A stretch of 64,000 bases of DNA, from positions 62,001 through 126,000 of the forward strand of contig JANSYI010000011.1 in the NCBI GenBank assembly GCA_024742475.1, in the 5' to 3' direction. Position numbers and translations under genes: made by a program. Below, piece after piece: positions 39,417 to 48,076 of the stretch. The notes below the pieces were generated by a model. It worked only from the letters and a program-made list of their open reading frames with translations, did not search any database and was not told the DNA's origin. The stretch comes from a bacterium (lineage in GTDB: Bacteria > Myxococcota_A > Polyangia > Nannocystales > Nannocystaceae). Position 1 is the stretch's first letter; each line of letters starts with the position of its first letter.

Positions 39417-40573
39417 CCGTCGCCTCCCCGAACCGCGCGGTAGAGGTGGTACACGGCCCGCTTGGCCGCCTCGGCATCTTCGCCACCCGACTCGGCCTGC
39501 GCCTGCAGCCGGCTGACGACCTCGGCGAGCGACTCGGGGAGCCCGTCGAAGGCCGCCTGCAGGTCGTCGGTGCGCAGACGAAAGCCCGCGCGGTCGACCT
39601 GCAACACCCCGACCCTGCCGTGCGTAGCGTCGGTCCCACCGAGCGTGCGCAGCAGCTGCTCGACCCGCTCGTACTCCGGCGGGGTCGCGTCGATGTGCAC
39701 GTGCAGCCGCATCACCTTGGTCGCCAGGTCGCCCTCGGCGGCGAGCGCCTGCAGATCGGCCACCGAGCGGACGGTCCGCTCCACCCATCGCCAACGCCCG
39801 ACTCGCTCACGACGCAGCAGCGCCCGGCGGCCACCGTGGGGAAAGAACACGAGCGCGACGTAGCCGGCGTCGACCTCCCCGAACTTCGTCGGCTCGGGCG
39901 CGCTGGGGTAGACGGTCGGCACCGCAGCCTCCGGCGGCACCTCGCGAAATGCATGCGTGTCTCCGATCGCGAGGTAGTCGAGCCCGCGATCTTCGGCCGC
40001 GTCGGCGGGGATCGGAAAGCTGTTCTGAAACCCGTCGATGTCGAACGTCTGGCCGTGAATCATGCCGACGCGGATGCGCTCGTCGCCGTCCTCGCGCCGC
40101 GGAATCGACCGCCACAGCCCCGTCTGCCCGGCTCGTGAGCGACACGGCGCGCACAGCAGGACCGCGTCCGGTGACAGCGGCGCCTCGAAGTCGTCCCGGT
40201 CGACCACATGGACCCCCTCGGGGAGGCCGCGGCGAAACGGATGGTCCTCGGCCCAGACGCTCTTGTCGGTGAGGGGGTCGTGGTTGCCCGGGAGCAAGAA
40301 CACGGGCCGCTGCGACCAGTCGCGCGCCTGCAGCTTGGCGAGCAGGCCCTGCCACCACGCGTCGGCGGGGAGCGGATCGTCGAAGAGGTCGCCCGCGCAC
40401 AGCACCGCGTCGACGCCCGCCGACTCGGCCGCCCCAAAGACGTTGTCGAGCACGTCCATGCGCGCCCGCATCAGCGTGCGCTGGTGTTCGGGAGAGAACG
40501 CCGGGAAGCGCATGCCCAGGTGCCAATCGGCGGTGTGCAGGAGCTTGAGCGCCACGTCGGGATCCTGACTCAT
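39413..40573 (-). CDS. SbcD/YhaO-like DNA exonuclease (metallophosphoesterase)
   Basis: A 386-residue Mre11-type phosphoesterase. Metal ligands appear in LHTADWHLG (Asp16, His18), CAGDLFDDP, LLPGNHDPL, GMIHGQTFD and IGDTHAF. The central domain is followed by a C-terminal region of about 150 residues (VMRLHVHIDATPPEYERVE onward) that would dock on the ATPase partner. Catalytic residues look complete, so Mn2+-dependent nuclease activity is expected from the family. Both ends overlap neighbours by four bases (ATGA at 40570-40573 and 39413-39416), indicating tight stoichiometric production with the helicase and the ATPase. Confidence 0.9.
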   Translation of the reverse strand: MSQDPDVALKLLHTADWHLGMRFPAFSPEHQRTLMRARMDVLDNVFGAAESAGVDAVLCAGDLFDDPLPADAWWQGLLAKLQARDWSQRPVFLLPGNHDPLTDKSVWAEDHPFRRGLPEGVHVVDRDDFEAPLSPDAVLLCAPCRSRAGQTGLWRSIPRREDGDERIRVGMIHGQTFDIDGFQNSFPIPADAAEDRGLDYLAIGDTHAFREVPPEAAVPTVYPSAPEPTKFGEVDAGYVALVFFPHGGRRALLRRERVGRWRWVERTVRSVADLQALAAEGDLATKVMRLHVHIDATPPEYERVEQLLRTLGGTDATHGRVGVLQVDRAGFRLRTDDLQAAFDGLPESLAEVVSRLQAQAESGGEDAEAAKRAVYHLYRAVRGGDG

Positions 40574-43491
40574 GCGAGGACGAACTCCACGTCGAGGATG
40601 CGTTCGTACGTGGGGGGTGTGTAGCGACGCACGTAGGCGCGGCTGCGCCAGGTCGCGTAGTCGGGGTCGTCCCGTCGTAACAACCGATCGACCTGGGCGT
40701 CGAGGGCCTCGAGCTCGGCTTCGATGGCCTCGAGGGCGGCCTCGGCTCGCGTGCGCGGCCCAGGACCCACCGCAGCGTTTCGACGCGCCAGGGCCTCCTG
40801 CTTGCGCTCGAGCGCGTCGCTGCGCACGCGCTTGACCGCCAGCACCCTGTCGTCGACCGAGCGCTCGATCTGCGCGAGCGTCTCTTCGAAGCGCAGATGC
40901 TCCCGCGCCTCGAGATCTCCCCCCGCCACGAAGATCGCCTCTTGCACGCCGTCGTCGAGCGCGAGCTCCGTGCTGCGCACCGCAGGGGTCGCGTCGGCGG
41001 TCGCGGCCAGAACCCAGGCCCGGGCGCGCTCGCCCAGCAGCGGCGCGGCGACCTCGTCGAGCAAGACGACGGGCAGCAGCTCGGTCACCGGCTCGAACCC
41101 CAGCGCCTGCATGCGGATCACGGCGATGCGCCCCGTGACGCCGGGCTGTGCGGCAGGGTCGTCCGCGAGCGGGCCGGCGGCGATGCAGACCCGCTGCCGA
41201 CCACGCGTCGCCTGCCTGGACTCCTCGAGCGCGGCCCGGACCAGCGCGTGTCCGACGTGAAGCGGCTCGCCCTGCTCGGGCACGCCGTCCCCCACCCGGA
41301 TTCGGACCCCGCCCCGGTGCGCGGGTGGCAGAGCGTCGTGCGGCTCGATGTCGACGCTCAGCCCTCGCTCGTCGCGATCGATCGTGTAGGGGATCGCGGC
41401 GGCGTCGAGAAAGCGCAGCAGCACGCCCTCGAGCTCGCGGTCCAGCGCCGCCAGCCCCTCGGGCAGCTCCTCTTCCAATGATCGAAATGCGGCACGGACG
41501 GTGGAGTCGAACCGCGTCTCGATGAGCCCCGCCGTGCGCGCGTGGGTGTCCTCGTAGTCCTCTTTGGCCTCGCCGACCCGCGCCTGCAGGGCGGCCATGC
41601 CCTCGGCGATCTCCTCGGGCGAGCGCGCCTTGTCGTACACGTCGGCGAGCCGCGCCTCGAAGTCGCTGGCCAGCGCCCCGACGAGCGCGGTCGAGGTGGG
41701 CGCGGTGGCTTGGTGCAGCACCGCGTCGGAGGCGTCGAGCACCGTGCCGAACAGCTCGAGCTTACGGCTGAGGATCTCGAAGGTGAGCCGCTGCGCTTCG
41801 TTGTCTCGGTTGATGAAGTTGATCACCGTGACGTCGCGGGTCTGCCCATACCGATGACAACGCCCGATCCGCTGCTCGATGCGCTGCGGGTTCCAGGGGA
41901 GGTCGTAGTTGATCACCGTGTCGCAGAACTGCAGGTTCAACCCCTTGGCGCCCGCTTCGGTGGAGATGAACACCTTCGTGTGCGTCGCGAACTCGTGCAC
42001 GAGCGCCAGCCGCACGGCCACGGATCGGGACGGCTGCGCGTCGGCGGGCATGCGAGCGCCGACCTCCCGCTCCCACCGCGCGAGCGCCGATGCGGCCTTG
42101 GGCCCGGTGTTCTGACCCCGAAAGAGCGTGATCTCGTCGTCGCGGACCAACCCCGCGCCGACGAGGACCTCCGCGAGGTAGCGCTGGGTGGAGAGCGCTT
42201 CGGTAAAGATGACGAGCTTGCCGCTGCCGCCGGCGCGCGACAGCGCGTGGCGGACCGCCGCACACAGCTGCTCGGCCTTGCTGTCACCACGCAGGGAACG
42301 CGCGCGATCGGCCAGCGCCTGAACGCGCTTCATCTCGGACAGCAGCTCGGGCTCGGGGTGCGCGGGAGCCTCGTCATCGCCCGGACGCGCGGCGGGGTCT
42401 TCGTCGTCGAAGTCGGACTCGAACAGGGCGAGCGTCTCTTCGCTGCCGCCGAGCTTGCGCCGGAGCCGGTCGGCGACCGCCTGCAGCGAGTCGGCGAGCG
42501 CGACCTGTGAGCTGCCCATGCGACGGTGAAAGCTGATCAGCAGCAGACGTCGGTGACTGCCTCGGAACGCCAGCGTCTTGGGGTCGAGCAGGTAGGCTGT
42601 GACGTCGTCGTACAGCTGCGCCTCCTGAGGCGACATCGAGTACTCGAACAGACGAGCGGTACGCTGGGTGAAGGCCTTGGCCATGAACGTCTGCGCCTGA
42701 CGCCGCAGCGTCCGCTGACACACGGTCGCCAGGCGCCGCTTGAGCTCGTCGTGCTGGCCCGCGCGAATGCGGCGATCGTCCCCATCGCAGAACACGGTGC
42801 GAAACGTGCCGAGGTCGCCGAGCAGCGTTCCGGTGGGCTCGACGTACTGCACCAGGCCCCACATCTCGGTGAGCGTGTTCTGAATGGGCGTTGCGGTGAG
42901 CAGCAGCATCGGCGTGCCGAGCAGGGTCTGCTTCACCCGCGCCGCGGTGCGTGCGTACTTCGAGCCGTCCTTGAGGCCGCCGTGCAGGTCGTAGCGCCGG
43001 TAGATCCCCGCGAAGAGTTCGTGCGCCTCGTCGATCACGCACAGGTCGAAGCGGCCGCTGCCGCCTATCGCCGCCGCACCGGCCTGAGAACCGGCGTACT
43101 CGCGGCCCGCGATGAACACGCCCGGGCCCTCGAACCCCGTCTCCTCCGTGGCCCCCTCGCGGGCGGTGATGCCAAAGAGGGCCAGCAGCTCGTCCTTCCA
43201 CTGCCCGAGCAGCGGCTTGGGCGTGAGCAACAGGATGCGGGACGCACCCTCGGCCAGCAGCTGAGACAGGGTGAGGCCGGCCTCGATCGTCTTGCCGAGC
43301 CCAACCTCGTCGGCGAGAATGCATCCGCCCTTGGGGATCCGCTGAAGCGCGAAGATGACCGCGTCGATCTGGTGCGGGTTCGGGTCGATCCGGGCGCTCC
43401 GCTGGGAGGCGAGGTATCGGCGCTGCTCATCGGCCCTGCGGAGCCGGACGAGCTCCTCACAGGCAAAACGCCGGGCCACCGCGTGCACCAT
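40570..43491 (-). CDS. SNF2/RapA-like helicase
   Basis: A 973-residue superfamily 2 ATPase. Motifs in order: NPHQIDAVIFAL (Q-like), LADEVGLGKTIEAG (Walker A, Lys67), CVIDEAHELF (DEAH), LLTATPIQN (motif III), FISTEAGAKGLNLQF (motif V) and QRIGRCHRYGQ (motif VI). About 350 C-terminal residues, partly coiled coil, have no recognised domain. The layout is that of RapA/HepA and of the SNF2 component (DrmD-like) of some defence systems. It is the first gene of the helicase-nuclease-ATPase operon. A 68-base divergent gap to the zinc-ribbon lipoprotein gene must hold its promoter. Confidence 0.9.
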   Translation of the reverse strand: MVHAVARRFACEELVRLRRADEQRRYLASQRSARIDPNPHQIDAVIFALQRIPKGGCILADEVGLGKTIEAGLTLSQLLAEGASRILLLTPKPLLGQWKDELLALFGITAREGATEETGFEGPGVFIAGREYAGSQAGAAAIGGSGRFDLCVIDEAHELFAGIYRRYDLHGGLKDGSKYARTAARVKQTLLGTPMLLLTATPIQNTLTEMWGLVQYVEPTGTLLGDLGTFRTVFCDGDDRRIRAGQHDELKRRLATVCQRTLRRQAQTFMAKAFTQRTARLFEYSMSPQEAQLYDDVTAYLLDPKTLAFRGSHRRLLLISFHRRMGSSQVALADSLQAVADRLRRKLGGSEETLALFESDFDDEDPAARPGDDEAPAHPEPELLSEMKRVQALADRARSLRGDSKAEQLCAAVRHALSRAGGSGKLVIFTEALSTQRYLAEVLVGAGLVRDDEITLFRGQNTGPKAASALARWEREVGARMPADAQPSRSVAVRLALVHEFATHTKVFISTEAGAKGLNLQFCDTVINYDLPWNPQRIEQRIGRCHRYGQTRDVTVINFINRDNEAQRLTFEILSRKLELFGTVLDASDAVLHQATAPTSTALVGALASDFEARLADVYDKARSPEEIAEGMAALQARVGEAKEDYEDTHARTAGLIETRFDSTVRAAFRSLEEELPEGLAALDRELEGVLLRFLDAAAIPYTIDRDERGLSVDIEPHDALPPAHRGGVRIRVGDGVPEQGEPLHVGHALVRAALEESRQATRGRQRVCIAAGPLADDPAAQPGVTGRIAVIRMQALGFEPVTELLPVVLLDEVAAPLLGERARAWVLAATADATPAVRSTELALDDGVQEAIFVAGGDLEAREHLRFEETLAQIERSVDDRVLAVKRVRSDALERKQEALARRNAAVGPGPRTRAEAALEAIEAELEALDAQVDRLLRRDDPDYATWRSRAYVRRYTPPTYERILDVEFVLA

Positions 43492-43559
43492 CTCGGACTT
43501 CGTCGCACACCTGCGTCCTTGGGGGAAGGGGCGGATGAGGGTGAGGTATTCTCAGCATC

Positions 43560-44267
43560 GTGACCGCTCTTCGGACCGCACTCCTCCCGCTGCTGTTGCT
43601 CACGCTCTTCGTCTTCGGCCTCGGTGGCTGCAAGAAGACGGTCGAAAACCAGACCGCCGCCTGGAAGAGCAATCTCAAGACCGTCGAAGCCCTGCAGGCC
43701 CAGTACCCCGGGTTCAAGCCGGCCCTGCAGGCCCGCATCGACGAGGCCAAGCCGATCCACGAAGCGGCGAGCTCGCTCGAAGGGGACGCGGCGGTCGACA
43801 AGCTCTCGTCGGCCAACAGCACGCTCATGAAGGGCTTCGTGCGCGACCTCGAGCGGGTCGAAAAGCTCACCAAAGAGGTCCGTGAGGCGCGGGTCGAGGT
43901 GACGGCCAAGGCCGGCGACGCGTCGCTTCGCGAGGGTGCCAAGGTCGCCGCGGCCGACGCACAGAAGGCCCTCGACCGCACCGAGGCGGTGCTGAAGAAG
44001 GGCGCGAAGAGCCCGGCCGACGCCGATGCGGTGCTCAAGAAGGTCATCTCGGACCTCGAGACCGCGAAGAAGGCGATCGACAAGGTCGCCGGCGTTCAGA
44101 AGGACAAGAAAGACGAAGCCAAGGCCGACAAGGACGCCAAGGACAAGAAGGCCAAGGACGAAAAAGCCGCCGTCGCCGACTGGAAGTGCGAGTACTGCGG
44201 CAAGATGAACAAGCACGACCACAAAGAGTGTGGTGGCTGCGGCGCGCCGAAGACCGGCAAGAAGTAA
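43560..44267 (+). CDS. Helical lipoprotein with C-terminal zinc ribbon
   Basis: A 235-residue predicted lipoprotein: signal peptide and lipobox (LLTLFVFGLGGCKK), a helical Ala/Lys/Glu-rich body to about residue 180, a Lys/Asp-rich spacer, and a final four-Cys module (WKCEYCGKMN ... CGGCGAPKTG) of the RanBP2/double-zinc-ribbon kind. Such ribbons are normally cytoplasmic protein- or nucleic-acid-binding modules, so their presence on a secreted lipoprotein is odd; it may instead bind metal or be oxidised. The start is GTG 43560. The cyclase gene begins 45 bases downstream on the same strand. Confidence 0.8.
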   Translation: MTALRTALLPLLLLTLFVFGLGGCKKTVENQTAAWKSNLKTVEALQAQYPGFKPALQARIDEAKPIHEAASSLEGDAAVDKLSSANSTLMKGFVRDLERVEKLTKEVREARVEVTAKAGDASLREGAKVAAADAQKALDRTEAVLKKGAKSPADADAVLKKVISDLETAKKAIDKVAGVQKDKKDEAKADKDAKDKKAKDEKAAVADWKCEYCGKMNKHDHKECGGCGAPKTGKK

Positions 44268-44312
44268 CCGCCACGCCCCACGACGGCGCGGTCCGTCGTA
44301 GCATCGAGGCGG

Positions 44313-46409
44313 ATGTGGACGCTGGTTCGACAGCACCTGGTGGTCAAGATCGCGATCGTCGTGGTCGCGACGCTCGGGCTCGGCTTTGCGGTCCCCGCGA
44401 TCCTCAACGCGAAGCTGCAGCTGACCGAGATGGAGCGCAGCGGGCGGGAGTCGGCGCAGAACGTGGCGCAGGGCCTGAGCGCGGGCGTGCGCACGGCAAT
44501 GCTCTCGGGCAACGGAATCACCGCGCGCACGATGGTGGGGGACGCCCGCGACCGGCTCTCGACCGCGCAGATCCGCATCTACGCACCCAACGGTGAGGAG
44601 GTCTTTGGGGTTCACGCGCCGGTCCCTGTCCCCGATCAGCTGCCCAGCCACGTACGCGAGGTCCTTGCCGACGGGGCGATGCACATGCGCGACGAGGCCA
44701 CGGCGGCGCTGCCGATCGAGAACGAAGCACGCTGCCGATCGTGCCATCCCGACGGCGAGCTTCGTGGCGTGCTCACGCTGGGAACCGACGGCGCTGCGGT
44801 ACGGCTCAGCAGCGGCGACGAGACGCTCGACGTGATCACCGACGTGGCCGAGTCGGCGTTCGTGCAGATCATGACCGCCGAGAAGGAGGTGCTGCTCGAC
44901 GCGTACTTCGAGGAGCTCGCCGGGGCGGTCGACGGCATCGAGGGTGTGTCCGTGCTCGACCCCGATGGCGACCCCTCGTATGGGCCCGACCTCGACGTGC
45001 CCTCAGCCCAGGTGCGCGCCGCGTTCGAGGCGAAGGCGCCGCAAACGGTGCAGGTCGAGGGCGCGAGGCTGCGAATCCACCCGCTGCCCAACGCGCCGCA
45101 GTGTCACGCCTGCCACGACGCGCAGGACGTGTGGCGCGGGGCGGTGGTGACCAAGGTCGACGCGCTGCCCAACCCGCGTGAGACAGTCGTCGGGGCGACC
45201 GACATCTCGCTGCGTCACGTCATGCTCTCGGGGCTCGGCCGCATGATCGCTCGCTTCCTCGATGAAGTCGCAGCGACCGGAGCGGTCAGTACGCTGACGC
45301 TGCACGATGGCCAAGGCCGGCTGTTTCGCGACGCGTTCGCGCAGCCCGATCCGCCCGTGTCGGTGCGCTCGGTGCTCTCGAGCGGGCAGGCACACAGCGC
45401 GCTGGTCGAAGGCGACGCGTCCGAAGCCTTCGTCTTCGTGGCACCGCTGACCAACGACCCCGAGTGCATTCAATGTCACGGCACCGATCATGATCTGCGC
45501 GGAGCGATCGCGGTCACGCTCGACACGACCGAGGCAGCCCAGGGCCGCCAGCGGCTGGTGTTCATCGGCGCCGCCTTCGCGGTGGTGACGATTGGGGTGA
45601 CGCTGGCGCTGCTCTACTTCGGCCTGAAGCTGCTCGTGGTGAGGCCGGTCAGCGAGATGGGCTCGGTCGCCGACTTGGTCAGCGAGGGTCGCCTCGACGC
45701 CCGCGTCACGGTGCGCTCACAAGACGAGGTGGGCCGCCTGGGCGAGCAGCTCAACCACATGATCGGCGAGGTTCGAAAGAAGCTCGAGCTGTCGAAGTTC
45801 GTTAGCAAGGCCACGGTGGGCTCGGTCGACGCCGCCGAGTCGAGCATCACCCGCCGAGGCACCCGCGAGCGGGTGACGGTTCTGTTCTCGGACATCCGGG
45901 GCTTCACCGCCTTTTCCGAGACGGTCGAACCCGAGGAGGTCGTGCAGATGCTCAACCGCTACCTCGACGTGCAGGCTTCGGTGGTCGAGGCGCACGGCGG
46001 CGACATCGACAAGTTCGTGGGGGACGAGTTGATGGCCGTCTTCCGCGGACCCGACATGGAGACCCGTGCGCTGTGGTGTGCCGTCGAGATGGTCCAGGCG
46101 ATTCATCGACTCAACGGCGCGCTGCCTCCGGGTACCCCGCAGCTCGAGGTCGGCCTCGGGGTGAACGTCGGCGACGTCGTCTTCGGAGCCATGGGCGCTC
46201 GCAACCGCATGGACTTCACCGTCATCGGCGACGCCGTCAACCTCGGCGCCCGGCTGTGCTCCGCAGCCCAGCCGGGGCAGGTCTTGGTCTCGCGATTCGT
46301 GCTCGATGCGACCGGGGACGTGCCCGGACTCGACTGCCGGGCAATGGACGCAATCGAGGTCAAGGGCAAGCGGGACCCGGTCGAGGTCTTCGACGTGAGC
46401 CGAGTGTGA
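44313..46409 (+). CDS. Class III nucleotide cyclase with three haem-c motifs
   Basis: A 698-residue membrane sensor-cyclase. Transmembrane helix 1 is near residues 12-32, an extracytoplasmic part follows to about 412, helix 2 is at about 415-440 (VFIGAAFAVVTIGVTLALLY), then come a HAMP-like linker and a class III cyclase domain with metal-binding LFSDIRGFTAF (about residue 525) and DIDKFVGDELMAVF. VIGDAVNLGARL completes the active site; the Lys in DKFVGD fits an adenylyl rather than guanylyl cyclase. The outer region carries CRSCH (141-145), CHACH (264-268) and CIQCH (385-389), so up to three covalent haems c may sense redox state, NO or CO. The zinc-ribbon lipoprotein gene precedes it. Confidence 0.9.
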   Translation: MWTLVRQHLVVKIAIVVVATLGLGFAVPAILNAKLQLTEMERSGRESAQNVAQGLSAGVRTAMLSGNGITARTMVGDARDRLSTAQIRIYAPNGEEVFGVHAPVPVPDQLPSHVREVLADGAMHMRDEATAALPIENEARCRSCHPDGELRGVLTLGTDGAAVRLSSGDETLDVITDVAESAFVQIMTAEKEVLLDAYFEELAGAVDGIEGVSVLDPDGDPSYGPDLDVPSAQVRAAFEAKAPQTVQVEGARLRIHPLPNAPQCHACHDAQDVWRGAVVTKVDALPNPRETVVGATDISLRHVMLSGLGRMIARFLDEVAATGAVSTLTLHDGQGRLFRDAFAQPDPPVSVRSVLSSGQAHSALVEGDASEAFVFVAPLTNDPECIQCHGTDHDLRGAIAVTLDTTEAAQGRQRLVFIGAAFAVVTIGVTLALLYFGLKLLVVRPVSEMGSVADLVSEGRLDARVTVRSQDEVGRLGEQLNHMIGEVRKKLELSKFVSKATVGSVDAAESSITRRGTRERVTVLFSDIRGFTAFSETVEPEEVVQMLNRYLDVQASVVEAHGGDIDKFVGDELMAVFRGPDMETRALWCAVEMVQAIHRLNGALPPGTPQLEVGLGVNVGDVVFGAMGARNRMDFTVIGDAVNLGARLCSAAQPGQVLVSRFVLDATGDVPGLDCRAMDAIEVKGKRDPVEVFDVSRV

Positions 46410-46418
46410 AGCCGGCGC

Positions 46419-46526
46419 TCAGTCGCGGCGACGTCGAAGCCCGAGCAGCGCGGGCCCGAGCAGGAGAGATGGGTGCAGCAGCCCTCGCGACACGGCCAGC
46501 AGGCCGGCCCGCAGCCAGTACCGCAC
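46419..46526 (-). other. Short frame with a MYXO-CTERM-like tail
   Basis: A 35-codon minus-strand frame from GTG 46524-46526 ends in SLLLGPALLGLRRRRD followed by TGA. This is almost the same ending as the sorting-signal tail of the FG-GAP protein encoded at 48077-49981 (LLLLVPVLLGLRRRRD). The upstream sequence lacks the Gly-Cys motif and an N-terminal protein, so it may be the last remnant of a deleted surface-protein gene or a tiny membrane protein. Confidence 0.3.
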
Positions 46527-46590
46527 GCTACCCTGTACCCGAAGCCGTCACCGGCTTGCACGATGATGCGGCGCTCGACATGCTCGCGGC

Positions 46591-48003
46591 ATGATGAAAC
46601 GGTCTTCGCTCGCTCTTGCTCTCGGTCTGGTCGCCGCCTGCTTCAGCCCCGAGGCGCCCGTTGACGCTGGGACGGACGCCGGCGAAGACGCGACCGGCTC
46701 GAACTCGAGCGACGGAGTCGATGCAGAAACTTCGCCAGCCTCGACGACCATGTTCACCGAGACTGTTGGTGACAGTGATGCCTCCGAAACAGCCACCGAG
46801 CCCACCACGACAGACCCCACGGTAAGCGAGACCGAATCGGCGACTGAGACCACGATCGGGGGAGTCTGCACCGAATCGTCCGAATGCGAAGCCGGCGTGT
46901 GCGTAGACATGCAGTGCGTGCCTTGCGGAGAGGCTCCGGACCCGGATGCGGCCTGTGAAGAGGCGAACCCGGACCTGCCGCTGTGTGGAGACGGTGGCAC
47001 GCTGTGTGTCGCGTGCACCACGACGAGCTGCGGTGGTGGCACGCCTGCTTGCGACCCCGACGTCGGATGCGTCGCATGTGTAGAACACAGCGACTGCCCC
47101 GACTCTGCCTGCCACCTCAGTGGTCCGAATCAGGGATCCTGTTTCGATACGGCTGACGTCGTCGAGGTGTCCGACCTCGAGGAGTTCGAGAACGCGTTCG
47201 TGCAAGGCAACCCCGGGGGGCAGCTCGTAATTCGTCTCGCACCGGGGACGATTCAGGTCCAGGGAGGATTGACGAGTCAGCTCGCGGAGGTTGCTCTGAT
47301 CGGGAATGACTCCGAGTTCACGGGAGGTGCGACGGCACTGTTCTTCAACATCCCCGACCTCTTCTACGTTGCGGGCGTTCGCTTCAACGACGGACCACTC
47401 AGCCGGACCTTCTCCTGCAATGAGGGAGAGGAGCTTTGGCTGGACGACGTCTCGATCTCCAACTACGGCTGGGGAGTATTCTCCTCTGGCGACGTCTATG
47501 TGCGGCGATCACAGTTTCGAGGCAATCCCGGCGAAACGAACAACACGGGGGTTCTCCTGTCCGGCGGTAGCTTCACGGCAGTCAACAGCGACTTCGGACC
47601 CGCCGGAGATCCGATGTTCTCGATATCCAATGCAGACCTCGACGTCCGCTACTCCACGATAGCCGGGAACCAGACGGGCATCCAATGCGACGGTGACTCG
47701 TCCGGCGTGATCCGCAACAGCATCATCACAAACATCGGCACTTCCGCGTTCGGCACTTGCGGTCTCAGCTTCATCGACAATGCCATCGACCAGGAGTTCT
47801 TCGGAGGGACAGTCGTTCCATCCTACGATCCGGACTGGTTCACCATCTCGAGTGGGAGCCGATTCTACCTAAGCCCATCCGGCGTAGAGGTCTTCGAAGG
47901 AATCGCGGATTGGGACGACGGAGACCCTGTGGTCGACATCGAAGGAGATCCTCGCCCCCAGGACGCCCCGGGCTTCCCAGGTGTCGACGAGCCAGTGCGG
48001 TAG
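46591..48003 (+). CDS. Lipoprotein with beta-helix-like domain
   Basis: A 470-residue predicted lipoprotein: signal peptide and lipobox (LALGLVAACFSP), a Thr/Ser/Glu-rich linker to about residue 90, a Cys-dense segment (EAGVCVDMQCVPCG onward, about 12 Cys), then a right-handed beta-helix-like region of short strands (GGSFTAVNSDF, DLDVRYSTIAGN, GVIRNSIITN). Such parallel beta-helix proteins often bind or cut polysaccharide, but no catalytic motif was seen. GC content is a little lower than for its neighbours. ATG 46591 or 46594 may be the true start. A strong hairpin follows the stop. Confidence 0.78.
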   Translation: MMKRSSLALALGLVAACFSPEAPVDAGTDAGEDATGSNSSDGVDAETSPASTTMFTETVGDSDASETATEPTTTDPTVSETESATETTIGGVCTESSECEAGVCVDMQCVPCGEAPDPDAACEEANPDLPLCGDGGTLCVACTTTSCGGGTPACDPDVGCVACVEHSDCPDSACHLSGPNQGSCFDTADVVEVSDLEEFENAFVQGNPGGQLVIRLAPGTIQVQGGLTSQLAEVALIGNDSEFTGGATALFFNIPDLFYVAGVRFNDGPLSRTFSCNEGEELWLDDVSISNYGWGVFSSGDVYVRRSQFRGNPGETNNTGVLLSGGSFTAVNSDFGPAGDPMFSISNADLDVRYSTIAGNQTGIQCDGDSSGVIRNSIITNIGTSAFGTCGLSFIDNAIDQEFFGGTVVPSYDPDWFTISSGSRFYLSPSGVEVFEGIADWDDGDPVVDIEGDPRPQDAPGFPGVDEPVR

Positions 48004-48034
48004 CTCATCGCCGTAGCGCGGAATTGCGAGGGTT

Positions 48035-48062
48035 GGGCCGAGGCTTCAGACGGCCTCGGCCC
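48035..48062. terminator. Bidirectional hairpin terminator
   Basis: A perfect 10-bp stem GGGCCGAGGC/GCCTCGGCCC with an 8-base loop lies between two convergent genes. Only two T residues follow, so it may need Rho or act mainly through the stem. Confidence 0.65.
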
Positions 48063-48076
48063 TTCCATCGCCCGGG

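Noticed and set aside
36303..39443. Long plus-strand open frame (1046 codons)
   Set aside because: Exact antisense of the YhaN-like ATPase, which has Walker motifs; the plus-strand product is a Leu/Arg/Gly-rich shadow.
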